Source of the DNA: Variovorax paradoxus | GTDB lineage: Bacteria > Pseudomonadota > Gammaproteobacteria > Burkholderiales > Burkholderiaceae_C | Length of the DNA: 64,000 nucleotides | Assembly: GCF_000834655.1 (NCBI RefSeq) | Contig: NZ_JXQQ01000020.1 | Location: 104,239 to 168,238 of the forward strand | Direction of reading: 5' to 3' | In this document: one piece after another, positions 28,701-37,978 of the stretch | Numbering within the stretch: the stretch's first letter is position 1 | Layout: each line of letters opens with the position of its first letter | Made by a program: the position numbers and the translations under genes | Notes under the pieces: model-generated | The model's input: only the letters and a program-made list of their open reading frames with translations | Databases searched by the model: none | What the model was told of the DNA's origin: nothing

Positions 28701-29672
28701 TCAGCGCAGGCGCCGCAGCTCGCCCGGCGTGTGCCCCAGGTGCCGGCGGCACTGCCGCACGAAGTGCGAGGCATCGCTCAGCCCGACGCGAAAGCCGATT
28801 TCGGCGACGCTCAACCGGTCGAAGCGCGCATCGGCCAGCATGCGCTGCGCCACCTGCATGCGAAAGCCGGTGAGCGCGGTGGCGAAGGTGGTGGCGCCAT
28901 CGGCCAGGCACCGGTGCAGGCTGCGTTCCGAAATGCCGAGCTCGCGCGCCACGCCCGCGGCCGTGAGGCCCGGCTCGGCATGGCGCTCGCGGGTGGCGTC
29001 GAGCACGCGCTGCCGCAGCGCGGCGCGGCCCCCCCGATCGGGCGCCGCGGGCATTGCGGCCGATTGCCCGAACGCCAGCGAAAGCAGCCCGCCCAGCTGG
29101 TCGGTCAGGAGCGCCGGCGGCAGCGGCGGCCGGGCGGCCACCTCGGGCGAGAGTTGCTGCGCGAAGCCGGCGAGCACACCGCCCCAGCCTGTGCGCCCGT
29201 CGAGGCGGTGCGCCACGAGGTCGCCGGCATCGGGCAGCCATGCGTCGACCCAGGCGGTCGGCAGCTCCAGCGAGATCGTGTCGGCCGACTGCAGCAGGTG
29301 AAAGGCGTAGCAGCGCCGCGAATCGACCAGCACCACGTCGCCGGGCAGCATGCGCGCGGAGCGGTCGTCCTGCACGACCACCCAGGGCGAGTCGGTCTTG
29401 CAGAGCAGGTAGTAGTAGTTGCTGCGGCTGTGGGCGATGGCGCGGCGCGTGCGGTAGACGTCCTGCGCCGTGCCGCGCACCCGGTTCACGCCCAGCGGGC
29501 CGAGCGGCACGGATTCGAGCGTGGCGCCGAAGGTGCGGGCCTCGGTGCTGGTCACGTCCATTTCGAGGAAGCCCTCGCAGATCGCGCCGATCCAGTAGTC
29601 CAGGCGCTGGTGCTGCGGCACGGCCTCGGTCGACCAGGTCTGGATGGCGGCAGGGGCGACGGCGTGCGACAT
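28701..29672 (-). CDS. AraC family transcriptional regulator
   Basis: 323 residues. An N-terminal AraC-binding-like domain (about 20-200, with the LPGDVVLVDSRRCY segment) is followed by two helix-turn-helices: TAAGVARELGISERSLHRCLAD and LSVAEIGFRVGLSDASHFVRQCRRHLGHTPGELR. This layout is that of AraC proteins controlling aromatic or amine catabolism (the FeaR/AraC_binding_2 group). It converges on arsH and diverges from gnd. The target is not evident. The start was chosen at MSHAVAP; the upstream extension is composed like a shadow frame. Confidence 0.88.
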   Translation of the reverse strand: MSHAVAPAAIQTWSTEAVPQHQRLDYWIGAICEGFLEMDVTSTEARTFGATLESVPLGPLGVNRVRGTAQDVYRTRRAIAHSRSNYYYLLCKTDSPWVVVQDDRSARMLPGDVVLVDSRRCYAFHLLQSADTISLELPTAWVDAWLPDAGDLVAHRLDGRTGWGGVLAGFAQQLSPEVAARPPLPPALLTDQLGGLLSLAFGQSAAMPAAPDRGGRAALRQRVLDATRERHAEPGLTAAGVARELGISERSLHRCLADGATTFATALTGFRMQVAQRMLADARFDRLSVAEIGFRVGLSDASHFVRQCRRHLGHTPGELRRLR

Positions 29673-29809
29673 CCCGCCAACATAGCCAGCCCGGGCGCGT
29701 TTGCCAAGCGGGTATAGACGCCCTCCGACTGCGGGCGGCGATGGCCCCCGGCACAATGGCCGCCACACCGACCATCACCAACCGCACACGCAAGAAGGGC
29801 GCAACGGAC

Positions 29810-31231
29810 ATGAGCAACAAAAGCGATTTCGGACTGATCGGCCTGGCCGTCATGGGCCAGAACCTCGTGCTAAACGTGGAAAGCCGCGGCTTCCAGGTCA
29901 GCGTCTACAACCGCACCGAGGCCACCACCGAGGCCTTCGTCGCCGCGAACCCCGGCAAGAAGCTGGTGGGCGCCAAGACGCTCGAGGAGTTCGTCCAGAG
30001 CCTGGCCAAGCCCCGCAAGATCCAGATCATGGTCAAGGCCGGCGCACCGGTGGACCAGGTGATCGAACAACTCATTCCGCTGCTGGACAAGGACGACATC
30101 GTCATCGACGGAGGCAACAGCCTCTACACCGACACCGAGCGCCGCGACGCGTACCTCTCGAGCAAAGGCTTGCGCTTCATCGGCGCGGGCGTCTCGGGCG
30201 GCGAGGAAGGCGCGCGCAAGGGACCCTCGATCATGCCGGGCGGCCCGCTTTCCACCTGGGAGGTGATGAAGCCGATCTTCGAGAGCATCGCGGCCAAGGT
30301 GGACGGCGAGCCCTGCGTGATCCACATCGGCCCCGGCGGCGCGGGCCACTACGTGAAGATGGTGCACAACGGCATCGAGTACGGCGACATGCAGCTGATC
30401 TGCGAGGCCTACAGCCTGTTCAAGGCCGCCGGCTTCACCACCGACGAGATGGCCGCTATCTTCAACGAGTGGAACGACGGCGAGCTGCAGAGCTACCTGA
30501 TCCAGATCACCGCCAAGGCGCTCGAGCAGAAGGAACCCGAAACGGGCAAGCCGATCGTCGACGTGATCCTGGACAAGGCCGGCCAGAAGGGAACGGGCCA
30601 GTGGACGCTCATCAACGCGGCCGAGAACGCGGTGGTCATCAGCACCATCAACGCAGCGGTCGAGGCGCGCGTGCTCTCGTCGCAGAAGAAGGCGCGCGTG
30701 GCGGCGAGCAAGGTGCTGCAGGGCCCGAAGATCGAACTCTCGCTGGAGAAGAAGGCGCTGGTGGCCAAGGTGCACGACGCGCTCTATGCCTCCAAGGTCA
30801 TCAGCTACACGCAGGGCTTCGACCTCATCAAGACGATGGGCGACAAGAAGGACTGGAAGCTCGACCTGGGCCGCATCGCGGCAATCTGGCGCGGCGGCTG
30901 CATCATCCGCGCGCGCTTCCTGAACCGCATCACCGACGCCTTCCGCACCGACCCGGCGCTGGCCAACCTGATGCTCGATCCGTTCTTCAAGGACCTGCTC
31001 AATCGCACCCAGCAGAACTGGCGCGAGGTGGTGGCGCTGGCGGTGAGCAACGGCATCCCGGTGCCGGCGTTCAGCGCCTCGCTCGCCTACTACGACAGCT
31101 ACCGCACCGAGCGCCTGCCGGCGAACCTCTTGCAGGCACAGCGCGACTTCTTCGGCGCGCACACCTACGAGCGCACGGACAAGCCCGAAGGCCAGTTCTT
31201 CCATACCGACTGGCCCGAAGTGATCGGCTAA
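29810..31231 (+). CDS. gnd: 6-phosphogluconate dehydrogenase, decarboxylating
   Basis: Oxidative pentose-phosphate enzyme making ribulose 5-phosphate and NADPH; 473 residues, the long type. Signatures are GLAVMGQNLVLNVESRGF (nucleotide binding), GNSLYTDTERRDAYL, FIGAGVSGGEEGARKGPSIMPGG, HVKMVHNGIEYGDMQLICEAY-like segment with the catalytic Lys, and IAAIWRGGCIIRARFLNRI. It appears to be a single-gene unit. An extragenic repeat follows its stop codon. Confidence 0.98.
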   Translation: MSNKSDFGLIGLAVMGQNLVLNVESRGFQVSVYNRTEATTEAFVAANPGKKLVGAKTLEEFVQSLAKPRKIQIMVKAGAPVDQVIEQLIPLLDKDDIVIDGGNSLYTDTERRDAYLSSKGLRFIGAGVSGGEEGARKGPSIMPGGPLSTWEVMKPIFESIAAKVDGEPCVIHIGPGGAGHYVKMVHNGIEYGDMQLICEAYSLFKAAGFTTDEMAAIFNEWNDGELQSYLIQITAKALEQKEPETGKPIVDVILDKAGQKGTGQWTLINAAENAVVISTINAAVEARVLSSQKKARVAASKVLQGPKIELSLEKKALVAKVHDALYASKVISYTQGFDLIKTMGDKKDWKLDLGRIAAIWRGGCIIRARFLNRITDAFRTDPALANLMLDPFFKDLLNRTQQNWREVVALAVSNGIPVPAFSASLAYYDSYRTERLPANLLQAQRDFFGAHTYERTDKPEGQFFHTDWPEVIG

Positions 31232-31238
31232 GTTCTGG

Positions 31239-31329
31239 CTCTCCCCCAGGCTGCGCGCACTTCGTGTCGCTTCGCCAACCCCCTTCCGGGGGCAACACCT
31301 GCGGCCCGGCAAAGCCGGTTCCGCGGTGT
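31239..31329 (+). repeat. REP-like element, copy A
   Basis: A 91-nt segment 84/91 identical, by my base-by-base comparison, to 56755-56845. It holds a CCCCC/GGGGG hairpin and a CCGGC/GCCGG hairpin. It lies between gnd and a GNAT gene. Confidence 0.85.
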
Positions 31330-31384
31330 TTCCCGAAAGGGCCTGCCCGATTGACCGTGACGGGCTCGCGTGGCACAACGCGGC

Positions 31385-31948
31385 ATGCATGCGCCGGAAC
31401 CCCATGACTACCCCAGTCACCTCGTGGAGGACTGGCAGCTCGCGGACGGCACGCGCGTGCGCATCCGGCCGATCCACGCGGACGACCTGGCGATGCACAC
31501 GGCGTTCGTGGACGGACTCTCGAAGGAAACCGGCTACCACCGCCTGCTCTCGCCGCGCAAGCCGCAGCCCGACGAGCTCTGGCGCATGACCCACATCGAC
31601 TACGACCGCGAGCTCGCGCTCATCGCGACCACGGTGGTCGATGGCGCCGAGCAGCAGATGGGCGTGGTGCGATACGTGCGTGGCGACACGCCCGAGACGG
31701 CGCACGTCGCCGAATTCGCCGTGGTGATCGGCGATGCGTGGCAGCACCGCGGCGTCGCGCTCAAGCTCCTGCGGAAGCTGATCGACGCGGCCACCGCGGC
31801 TGGCGTGAAGCAGCTGGCGGACATCACGCTCTACGACAACGTCGGCATGCTCGCGCTCGCGCGCAAGCTGGGGTTCAAGGTGCAGCGCGATCCGGGCAAT
31901 CCGAACGTCACGCGGCTGCAGCTGGCGCTCGATGCGCCCGCGCGGTAA
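31385..31948 (+). CDS. GNAT family N-acetyltransferase
   Basis: About 187 residues. It resembles the acetyltransferase domain found in acyl-CoA synthetase fusion proteins: LADGTRVRIRPIHADDL, VDGLSKETGYHRLLSP, VVIGDAWQHRGVALKLLRKLI (acetyl-CoA loop) and ADITLYDNVGMLALARKLGF. ATG at 31385 is preferred over the in-frame GTG at 31370; neither has a strong ribosome site. A lysine acetylation role is possible by analogy with Pat-type domains, not proven. Confidence 0.82.
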   Translation: MHAPEPHDYPSHLVEDWQLADGTRVRIRPIHADDLAMHTAFVDGLSKETGYHRLLSPRKPQPDELWRMTHIDYDRELALIATTVVDGAEQQMGVVRYVRGDTPETAHVAEFAVVIGDAWQHRGVALKLLRKLIDAATAAGVKQLADITLYDNVGMLALARKLGFKVQRDPGNPNVTRLQLALDAPAR

Positions 31949-31955
31949 CGAGGCC

Positions 31956-32396
31956 CTAGCCCAGCAGCCCGAGCTTGGACACCACCTTGCCCAGCGGCTT
32001 GCGCTCGCCCACGAGCGCCACCGCCACGTAGCGAAGCGCCTGTCCCGGCACGGCGGCCACGGCTTCGCCGAAGGCCGCATAGTTGGTGGTCTGCTGGCCC
32101 TGCACCGGAAAATCGACCACGTCGCATTCGGTCGTCGCCATCGCCTTGTGGCGCACCGCGGCCAGCTCGTCCTGGCTCGCGCCGAGCACGGCGATGCCGA
32201 TCGGGATGAGGCCCGGATGCACGCCGCCCGACGCATCGACCAGCGGCGCGCCCACCAGCCCCGGATGGCGTTGGCCGACGGTGAGCGCCACGACGGCCGC
32301 GGCGTTGGCCGCGAGCCCGGCGGGCAAGGCGTTGTCGACGACGATCACGCAGCGTTCGGGAAGTGCGGAAGAAGGGGAAGGGACGGAATCGTTCAT
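31956..32396 (-). CDS. DUF2000 family protein
   Basis: 146 residues. The pattern CVIVVDNALPAGLAANAAAVVALTVGQ and IPIGIAVLGASQDELAAVRHKA fits DUF2000, a family with no settled function whose fold resembles peptidyl-tRNA hydrolase 2. No signal peptide. Its start overlaps the stop of the tetR gene by 4 nt, so regulator and DUF2000 protein are made from one message and the protein may be the regulator's target or partner. Confidence 0.8.
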   Translation of the reverse strand: MNDSVPSPSSALPERCVIVVDNALPAGLAANAAAVVALTVGQRHPGLVGAPLVDASGGVHPGLIPIGIAVLGASQDELAAVRHKAMATTECDVVDFPVQGQQTTNYAAFGEAVAAVPGQALRYVAVALVGERKPLGKVVSKLGLLG

Positions 32397-33154
32397 GAAG
32401 AGGTCTTGCGGGATTTTGAAGACGGGGACGACGGGGACGACGGCGACGCTGATGGAGGCGCATCGAGCCGCCGCAGCGCATGGCCCACCTCGGCGCGGAA
32501 CCGCGAGAGCGCGTGCAGCGACGCATCGGCGGGCACGAAGGCGCTCCACAGCAGGTCGGTGAGCTGCGACGCGGTCTCCTCGATGTCGGGTTTCCTGCCG
32601 GAGACCACGTAGTCCCAAAGCACGTGTTCCATCGAACCGAAGACCATGTCGCGCAGCAGCCGCAGCGGCAAGCCGTCGCGCAACTCGCCAGCCTCGCGCG
32701 CAGCGGCCAGCGCATGCATGAACGGCCCGGTATAGCGGCGCTTGAGGTCGGCGATGACGCCGCCGAACGCCGCATCGGCCGTGCGCCCTTCGCTCAGCAC
32801 CAGTGCGCAGATGCCGGCGCCCTCGCCCATCAGGTTGACCAGGTGCTTGCGCACGGTAAATGCCAACTGCGCGCGCAGTCCGTTGAGCTGCGGCAGCTCG
32901 CGCTCGACCTCTTCGGAGATCTGGTCGTACCAGCGGCGGATGACTTCGAGGCACAGCTCGCGCTTGCTGCCGAAATAGGTGAACACGGTGGCCTCGGAGA
33001 CGCCCAGGCGCTGCGCGATCTCCAGCGTGGTGGCGCGCTCGAAACCCTTCTCGGCGAAGACCTCCTTGGCAACTGCAAGCAGGCTCTCGATGCGGCGGCC
33101 GGATTTCCCGCTGTGGGCCGCGCGCGGCGGCTTCGTGGTGGCGTTCTGGGGCAT
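32393..33154 (-). CDS. TetR family transcriptional regulator
   Basis: 253 residues. The TetR helix-turn-helix is at residues 20-65 (LLAVAKEVFAEKGFERATTLEIAQRLGVSEATVFTYFGSKREL). The ligand domain follows, and the last 20 residues are a Ser/Pro/Lys tail. A 38-nt dyad lies 8 nt before the start codon, so it very likely represses itself. It is co-transcribed with the DUF2000 gene and diverges from the RND pump operon, which it may also control. Confidence 0.9.
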   Translation of the reverse strand: MPQNATTKPPRAAHSGKSGRRIESLLAVAKEVFAEKGFERATTLEIAQRLGVSEATVFTYFGSKRELCLEVIRRWYDQISEEVERELPQLNGLRAQLAFTVRKHLVNLMGEGAGICALVLSEGRTADAAFGGVIADLKRRYTGPFMHALAAAREAGELRDGLPLRLLRDMVFGSMEHVLWDYVVSGRKPDIEETASQLTDLLWSAFVPADASLHALSRFRAEVGHALRRLDAPPSASPSSPSSPSSKSRKTSS

Positions 33155-33162
33155 GAATGAAG

Positions 33163-33200
33163 TTTTCTGAGTGTCACTTGATCATAGTTCACTCTGAAAA
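33163..33200. promoter_or_regulatory. 38-bp dyad, probable TetR operator
   Basis: Arms TTTTCTGAGTG and CACTCTGAAAA match at 10 of 11 positions around a 16-nt centre that itself contains TGATCA. It stands immediately upstream of the tetR start and about 210 nt before the RND gene. Confidence 0.75.
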
Positions 33201-33407
33201 TCATCGGCTCCTCAGATTAATTGAGCCTTACTTGAAAACCATTGCACCACCGCGCCCGCGCTCCGAGGCTGTGCGGCGACCAGCCGGCCCCCGTCCACAT
33301 GCACCCTTTTGGTAAAGCGCCACACCCGAAGAAATGGCGGCAGCAAACTTAAATCTACTTCCTTATGATGCGAAACCTTTTTCCGCCGGAAGCAGAGAGC
33401 CCTGTCC

Positions 33408-36400
33408 ATGGTCCAGCTCGCGTTGCGTCGTCCTTACACCTTCATCGTCATGGCGATGCTGATCGTGCTGGCCACGCCCTTTGTCCTGGCGCGCATGGCC
33501 ACCGACATCTTTCCGGAGATCAACATCCCGGTGGTCAGCGTCATCTGGAACTACACCGGCCTGCCGGCCCAGGAGATGGGCCAGCGCATCTCGGGCCAGG
33601 TCGAGCGGGGCCTGACCACCACGGTGAGCGACATCGAGCACATCGAGTCGCAGTCGCTCGCGGGCGTGTCGATCATCAAGGTGTTCTTCCAGCCCACGGC
33701 CAACATCGAGATGGCGATCTCGCAGGTGGTGGCCTCGATGCAGGCGCAGGTGCGGCAATTGCCGCCGGGCATCACGCCGCCGCTGGTCATCAAGTATTCG
33801 GCTTCCAGCGTGCCGGTGATCCAGCTGGCGCTCTCCAGCCCCACGCGCTCTGAAAACTCGCTCTTCGACGCCACCGTCAACCAGCTGCGCCCGCAGCTCA
33901 TCACCGTGCCGGGCGCGGCGATTCCCTTTCCCTACGGCGGCAAGAACAGGCTCATTTCGGTGGACCTGGACACCCAGGCGATGCAGGCGCGCGGCCTCAC
34001 GCCGGCCGACGTGGTGAACGCGGTCAACACGCAGAACCTGATCCTCCCCTCGGGCACCGCCAAGTTCGGCGCCACCGAATACAGCGTGCGCATGAACGGT
34101 TCGCCCGACGCCATCGCAGGCCTGAACGACCTGCCGGTGCGCACCGTGAACGGCGCCACCACATACCTGCGCGACGTGGCCTTCGTGCGCGACGGCTTCT
34201 CGCCGCAGACCAACATCGTGCGCCAGGACGGCGTGCGCGGCGTGCTGCTGTCGGTGCTCAAGAACGGCGGCGCGTCCACGCTGGACATCGTGGCGAACAT
34301 CCGCGCGATGCTGCCGATCGCCACCCAGTCGATGCCGCAGGACATCAAGGTCACGCCGCTCTTCGACCAGTCGGTGTTCGTGAAAGCCGCCGTGAAGGGC
34401 GTGGTGTTCGAAGCCATCCTGGCGGCCGCGCTCACGGCCGCGATGGTGCTTCTCTTCCTGGGCAACTGGCGCAGCACGCTCATCATCGGCCTCACGATTC
34501 CGCTGTCGATCCTGGCCTCGATCCTGGTCCTGTATTCGCTGGGCGAAACGCTCAACCTCATGACGCTCGGGGGCCTCGCACTCTCGGTGGGCATATTGGT
34601 GGACCAGGCGATCGTGACCATCGAGAACATCGAGCGCCACCTGCACATGGGCACGCCGCTGAAGGAAGCCATCGAGGTGGGCGCGGGCGAAATCGGCAGC
34701 GCCGCCTTCGTCTCCACGCTGTGCATCTGCATCGTGTTCGTGCCGATGTTCTTTCTCTCGGGCGTGGCGCGCTTCCTGTTCGTGCCGCTGGCCGAGGCGG
34801 TGGTGTTCGCGATGCTGGCCTCCTACCTGCTCTCGCGCACCCTGGTGCCGACGCTGGTGATGCTGCTGATGGGCGGCGTGCATACGCAGCCGGCCGACGG
34901 TGCCGCGCCCAGGAAACCCAGCGCGCTGCAGCGCGTCTATCAAAGCTTCGACCGCCGCTTCGAGCGCGTGCGCCGCGCCTACACGCTGCTGCTGTCGGTG
35001 GTGCTTTCGAAGCGCGGCGGCTTCATCGGCCTCTTCCTCGGCTTCTGCCTGCTGTCCTGCCTGCTGTACCCGGTGCTGGGCCGCGACTTCTTCCCGACCG
35101 TGGACGCCGGCCAGATCCGCCTGCACGTGCGCGCGCCCACCGGCACCCGCATCGAGGAAACCGCGCGCCTCACCGACCGGGTGGAAGTGGCCATCCGCGA
35201 GCTGGTGCCGCCCGACCAACTGGAGACCATCCTGGACAACCTGGGCATCCCCAACAGCGGCATCAACCTCTCGTACAGCAACGCCGGCACCATCGGCACC
35301 TTCGATGCGGAGCTGCTGCTCTCGCTGAAGGAAGGCCACCGGCCCACCGAGCACTTCGTCTCGGTGCTGCGCGCGGAGCTCCCCAAGCGTTTTCCGGGCA
35401 TCGAGTTCTTCTTTCAGCCGGCGGACATCGTCACGCAGATCCTGAACTTCGGCCTGCCCGCGGCCATCGACGTGCAGTTCAGCGGCAACGACACGGCCGG
35501 CAACGCAGCCCGCGCGGCCGAGCTCACGAAAGCGATCAAGCAGATCCCGGGCGCGGTGGATGCGCACGTGCACCAGCGGCTCGACGGCCCCAGCCTCAGC
35601 CTGCAGATGGACCGCACGCGGCTGCAGCAGTACGGCCTCACGGCGGCCAACGTCGGGCAGAACGTGCTGATCGCGCTGTCGGGCAGCTCGCAGACGGCGC
35701 CGGCCTTCTGGCTCAACCCGGTGAACGGCGTGGTCTACAGCATCGCGGTGCAGACGCCGCAATACAACATCGACTCGCTCGATTCGCTGCTCAACATCCC
35801 GGTGGGCACGGGCGGCGCCGCGGCGGCCAGCGGCGCCTCGCAACAGCTGCTGGGCAACCTGGTCGAGGCGCAGGCCTCGCGCCAGCCGGCCATCCAGTCG
35901 CGCTACAACATCGCGCCGGTCATCGACGTGTACGTGAGCGTGCAGGGCACCGACCTCGCGACCGTCGCCTCCAAGGTGCAGGTGCTGGTCGACGAGATGC
36001 GGCCCAGGCTCTCGCGCGGCAGCCAGGTCACCATCCGCGGGCAGGTGCAGACGATGCAGTCGTCGTTCATCGGGCTGGGCGTGGGTCTGGTGATGGCGAT
36101 CGTGCTGGTGTACCTGCTGATCGTGGTCACCTTCCAGTCGTGGCTGGATGCCACCATCATCATCACCGCCCTGCCCGCGGCGCTCGCGGGCATCGCTTGG
36201 ATGCTGTTCATCACCGGCACCACGCTGAGCGTGCCCGCGCTCACCGGCGCGATCATGACGATGGGGGTGGCCACGGCCAACTCGATCCTGCTGGTGTCGT
36301 TCGCACGCGAGCGCCTGCAGGCCGGCATTCCGCCGCTCTCGGCCGCGCTCGAAGGCGGCGCCACCCGCATCCGCCCGGTGCTGATGACGGCGCTGGCGAT

Positions 36401-36632
36401 GATCATCGGCATGATCCCCATGGCGCTGGGCCTGGGCGAAGGCGCCGAGCAGAACGCGCCGCTCGGCCGAGCGGTCATCGGTGGCCTGCTTTTTGCCACG
36501 GTGTCGACATTGTTTTTCGTCCCCGCCGTGTTCGCGGGGGTGCACAGTCGGCTTGCGCATCGCAAGGCGGCACGCGAAGAAGCCGGCCATTCGGCGCAAC
36601 CGCCAGCGGGCGCAGCGCCCCAGGAGAACTAG
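33408..36632 (+). CDS. RND family efflux pump, inner-membrane permease
   Basis: 1074 residues with the RND layout: TM1 at the N-terminus (YTFIVMAMLIVLATPFVLAR), two large periplasmic loops, and two groups of TM helices near 340-560 and 870-1030. In TM4 the usual Asp-Asp is VDQAIVTIEN (Asp399, Gln400), and the TM10 lysine position of AcrB is alanine (MGVATANSIL, residue 957). Only one of the classical proton-relay residues is thus kept, with a glutamate three turns on, more like heavy-metal RND pumps, although the rest resembles the multidrug type. It is first in a pump-adaptor-outer-membrane-factor operon. Substrate unknown. Confidence 0.92.
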   Translation: MVQLALRRPYTFIVMAMLIVLATPFVLARMATDIFPEINIPVVSVIWNYTGLPAQEMGQRISGQVERGLTTTVSDIEHIESQSLAGVSIIKVFFQPTANIEMAISQVVASMQAQVRQLPPGITPPLVIKYSASSVPVIQLALSSPTRSENSLFDATVNQLRPQLITVPGAAIPFPYGGKNRLISVDLDTQAMQARGLTPADVVNAVNTQNLILPSGTAKFGATEYSVRMNGSPDAIAGLNDLPVRTVNGATTYLRDVAFVRDGFSPQTNIVRQDGVRGVLLSVLKNGGASTLDIVANIRAMLPIATQSMPQDIKVTPLFDQSVFVKAAVKGVVFEAILAAALTAAMVLLFLGNWRSTLIIGLTIPLSILASILVLYSLGETLNLMTLGGLALSVGILVDQAIVTIENIERHLHMGTPLKEAIEVGAGEIGSAAFVSTLCICIVFVPMFFLSGVARFLFVPLAEAVVFAMLASYLLSRTLVPTLVMLLMGGVHTQPADGAAPRKPSALQRVYQSFDRRFERVRRAYTLLLSVVLSKRGGFIGLFLGFCLLSCLLYPVLGRDFFPTVDAGQIRLHVRAPTGTRIEETARLTDRVEVAIRELVPPDQLETILDNLGIPNSGINLSYSNAGTIGTFDAELLLSLKEGHRPTEHFVSVLRAELPKRFPGIEFFFQPADIVTQILNFGLPAAIDVQFSGNDTAGNAARAAELTKAIKQIPGAVDAHVHQRLDGPSLSLQMDRTRLQQYGLTAANVGQNVLIALSGSSQTAPAFWLNPVNGVVYSIAVQTPQYNIDSLDSLLNIPVGTGGAAAASGASQQLLGNLVEAQASRQPAIQSRYNIAPVIDVYVSVQGTDLATVASKVQVLVDEMRPRLSRGSQVTIRGQVQTMQSSFIGLGVGLVMAIVLVYLLIVVTFQSWLDATIIITALPAALAGIAWMLFITGTTLSVPALTGAIMTMGVATANSILLVSFARERLQAGIPPLSAALEGGATRIRPVLMTALAMIIGMIPMALGLGEGAEQNAPLGRAVIGGLLFATVSTLFFVPAVFAGVHSRLAHRKAAREEAGHSAQPPAGAAPQEN

Positions 36633-36637
36633 GACTT

Positions 36638-36718
36638 GACCCCCACGCTCATTCACTTCGTGTATTCGCTGCCCCCCGAGGGGGCCGCAGCTCGCCTTGG
36701 GAGCGGCCCGGCGCCGAG
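36638..36718 (+). repeat. REP-like element, copy C, inside the RND operon
   Basis: Diverged relative of copies A and B: it shares CACTTCGTGT and a CGCTGC...CCCCC/GGGGG hairpin (GCTGCCCCCC...GGGGGCCGCAGC). It fills the gap between the pump and adaptor genes and could change message stability or adaptor translation. Confidence 0.6.
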
Positions 36719-36724
36719 CTGGTC

Positions 36725-37978
36725 ATGACGGAACAACGCCACTCGGCATTGGCCATCCACCCCATCGCCGTCGAAGAAGGCGAAGGCGAACTGCTGCGCC
36801 GCCGGCAGATCGTCAAGCGCACGCGCTGGCTCGTCGTGATCGTGCTCGTGCTGCTGGCGCTCGGTGCGGCCCGCACGGTGTTCGTGCGCATCGCCAACGC
36901 GCGCGCGCTCGAGGCGGGCACCACGGAGCGCGCCAAGCTCTACGTGCAGACCGCGCTGCCGCGCACGCCCACCGCCGGCCAGACGCTGGCGCTGCCGGGC
37001 ACGCTGCAGGGCTTCGTGCAGTCGCCGATCTCGGCGCGGGCGAGCGGGTATCTGAAGCGCTGGACCAAGGACATCGGCAGCCGCGTCGAAAAGGGCGAGC
37101 TGCTCGCGGAAATCGAAACGCCCGAAATCGACCAGCAGCTGTCGCAGGCCGTGGCCGCGCGCGCACAGGCCGCCTCGGGCCTCTCGCTCGCGCAGAGTAC
37201 GGCCGAGCGCTGGGAAAACCTGCGCAAGAAGGACGTGGTCTCCCAGCAGGACCTGGACGAGCGCCGCAGCGCCGTCGCACAGGCCACCTCGAACGTGGCC
37301 GCCGCCGATGCCAACGTGCAGCGCCTGAAGCAGACCGAAGGCTTCAAGCGCGTCGTCGCGCCGTTCGCGGGCGTCATCACGCGCCGCAACGTGGACGTGG
37401 GCGACCTCATCGATGCCGGCGCGGGCGGCGGTGCCGGGCGCGCGCTCTTCATGCTGGCGCAGACCGATCCGCTGCGCGTGTACATCAACGTGCCGCAGGC
37501 CTATGCGCAGCTCGTGAAGGCCGGCCAGCCTGTGGTGGTGACGCAGTCCGAGCTGCGCGGCCAGAGCTTCAAGGGCGAGGTGGCGCGCACCTCGGGCTCC
37601 ATCGACGCGACCACGCGGATGATGCAGGTCGAGGTGTCGCTGCCCAACCGCGACGGCGTGCTGCTTCCGGGCGCCTACGTGCAGGTGTCGCTGCCGCTGG
37701 CCGCGGCCCGCACGATCACGGTGCCGGCCAATGCGCTCCTGTTCCGCGCCGAGGGCACGCGCATCGCGGTGGTCGATGCGCAGGGCCGCGTCGGCCTGCG
37801 CGCGGTGACGCTGGGCCGCAACTACGGCGAGAACGTCGAGGTGATCGACGGCCTCGGCAACAACGACCGGATGGTGCTCAACCCCTCCGACTCGCTCGCC
37901 GAAGGCGACGTGGTGACGGTGGCGCCCGACGAACCCGCGCCCGCTGCGAAGGCAGCCGCGAAGAAGGAACCGGCGTGA
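36725..37978 (+). CDS. RND efflux periplasmic adaptor (membrane fusion protein)
   Basis: 417 residues of the HlyD/AcrA type. A TM anchor at residues 33-52 (LVVIVLVLLALGAARTV) replaces a lipoprotein signal. Then come the lipoyl half-motif ISARASGYLKRWTKDIGSRVEKGELLAEIETPEI, an alpha-helical hairpin (about 120-185), the second lipoyl half FKRVVAPFAGVITRRNVDVGD, and the beta-barrel domain. The tail is Ala/Lys-rich. The true start is ATG 36725; the frame is open far upstream inside the pump gene. Its stop overlaps the OMF start. Confidence 0.93.
   Translation: MTEQRHSALAIHPIAVEEGEGELLRRRQIVKRTRWLVVIVLVLLALGAARTVFVRIANARALEAGTTERAKLYVQTALPRTPTAGQTLALPGTLQGFVQSPISARASGYLKRWTKDIGSRVEKGELLAEIETPEIDQQLSQAVAARAQAASGLSLAQSTAERWENLRKKDVVSQQDLDERRSAVAQATSNVAAADANVQRLKQTEGFKRVVAPFAGVITRRNVDVGDLIDAGAGGGAGRALFMLAQTDPLRVYINVPQAYAQLVKAGQPVVVTQSELRGQSFKGEVARTSGSIDATTRMMQVEVSLPNRDGVLLPGAYVQVSLPLAAARTITVPANALLFRAEGTRIAVVDAQGRVGLRAVTLGRNYGENVEVIDGLGNNDRMVLNPSDSLAEGDVVTVAPDEPAPAAKAAAKKEPA

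Noticed and set aside
33230..33260. CTTGAAA at 33232 considered as a sigma-32 -35 box
   Set aside because: No CCCCAT-like -10 follows at 13-17 nt.
34721..36724. Upstream extension of the RND adaptor frame into the pump gene
   Set aside because: The extension is an out-of-frame copy of the pump codons with His/Arg/Gly-rich composition; the adaptor family start with its TM anchor is at 36725.
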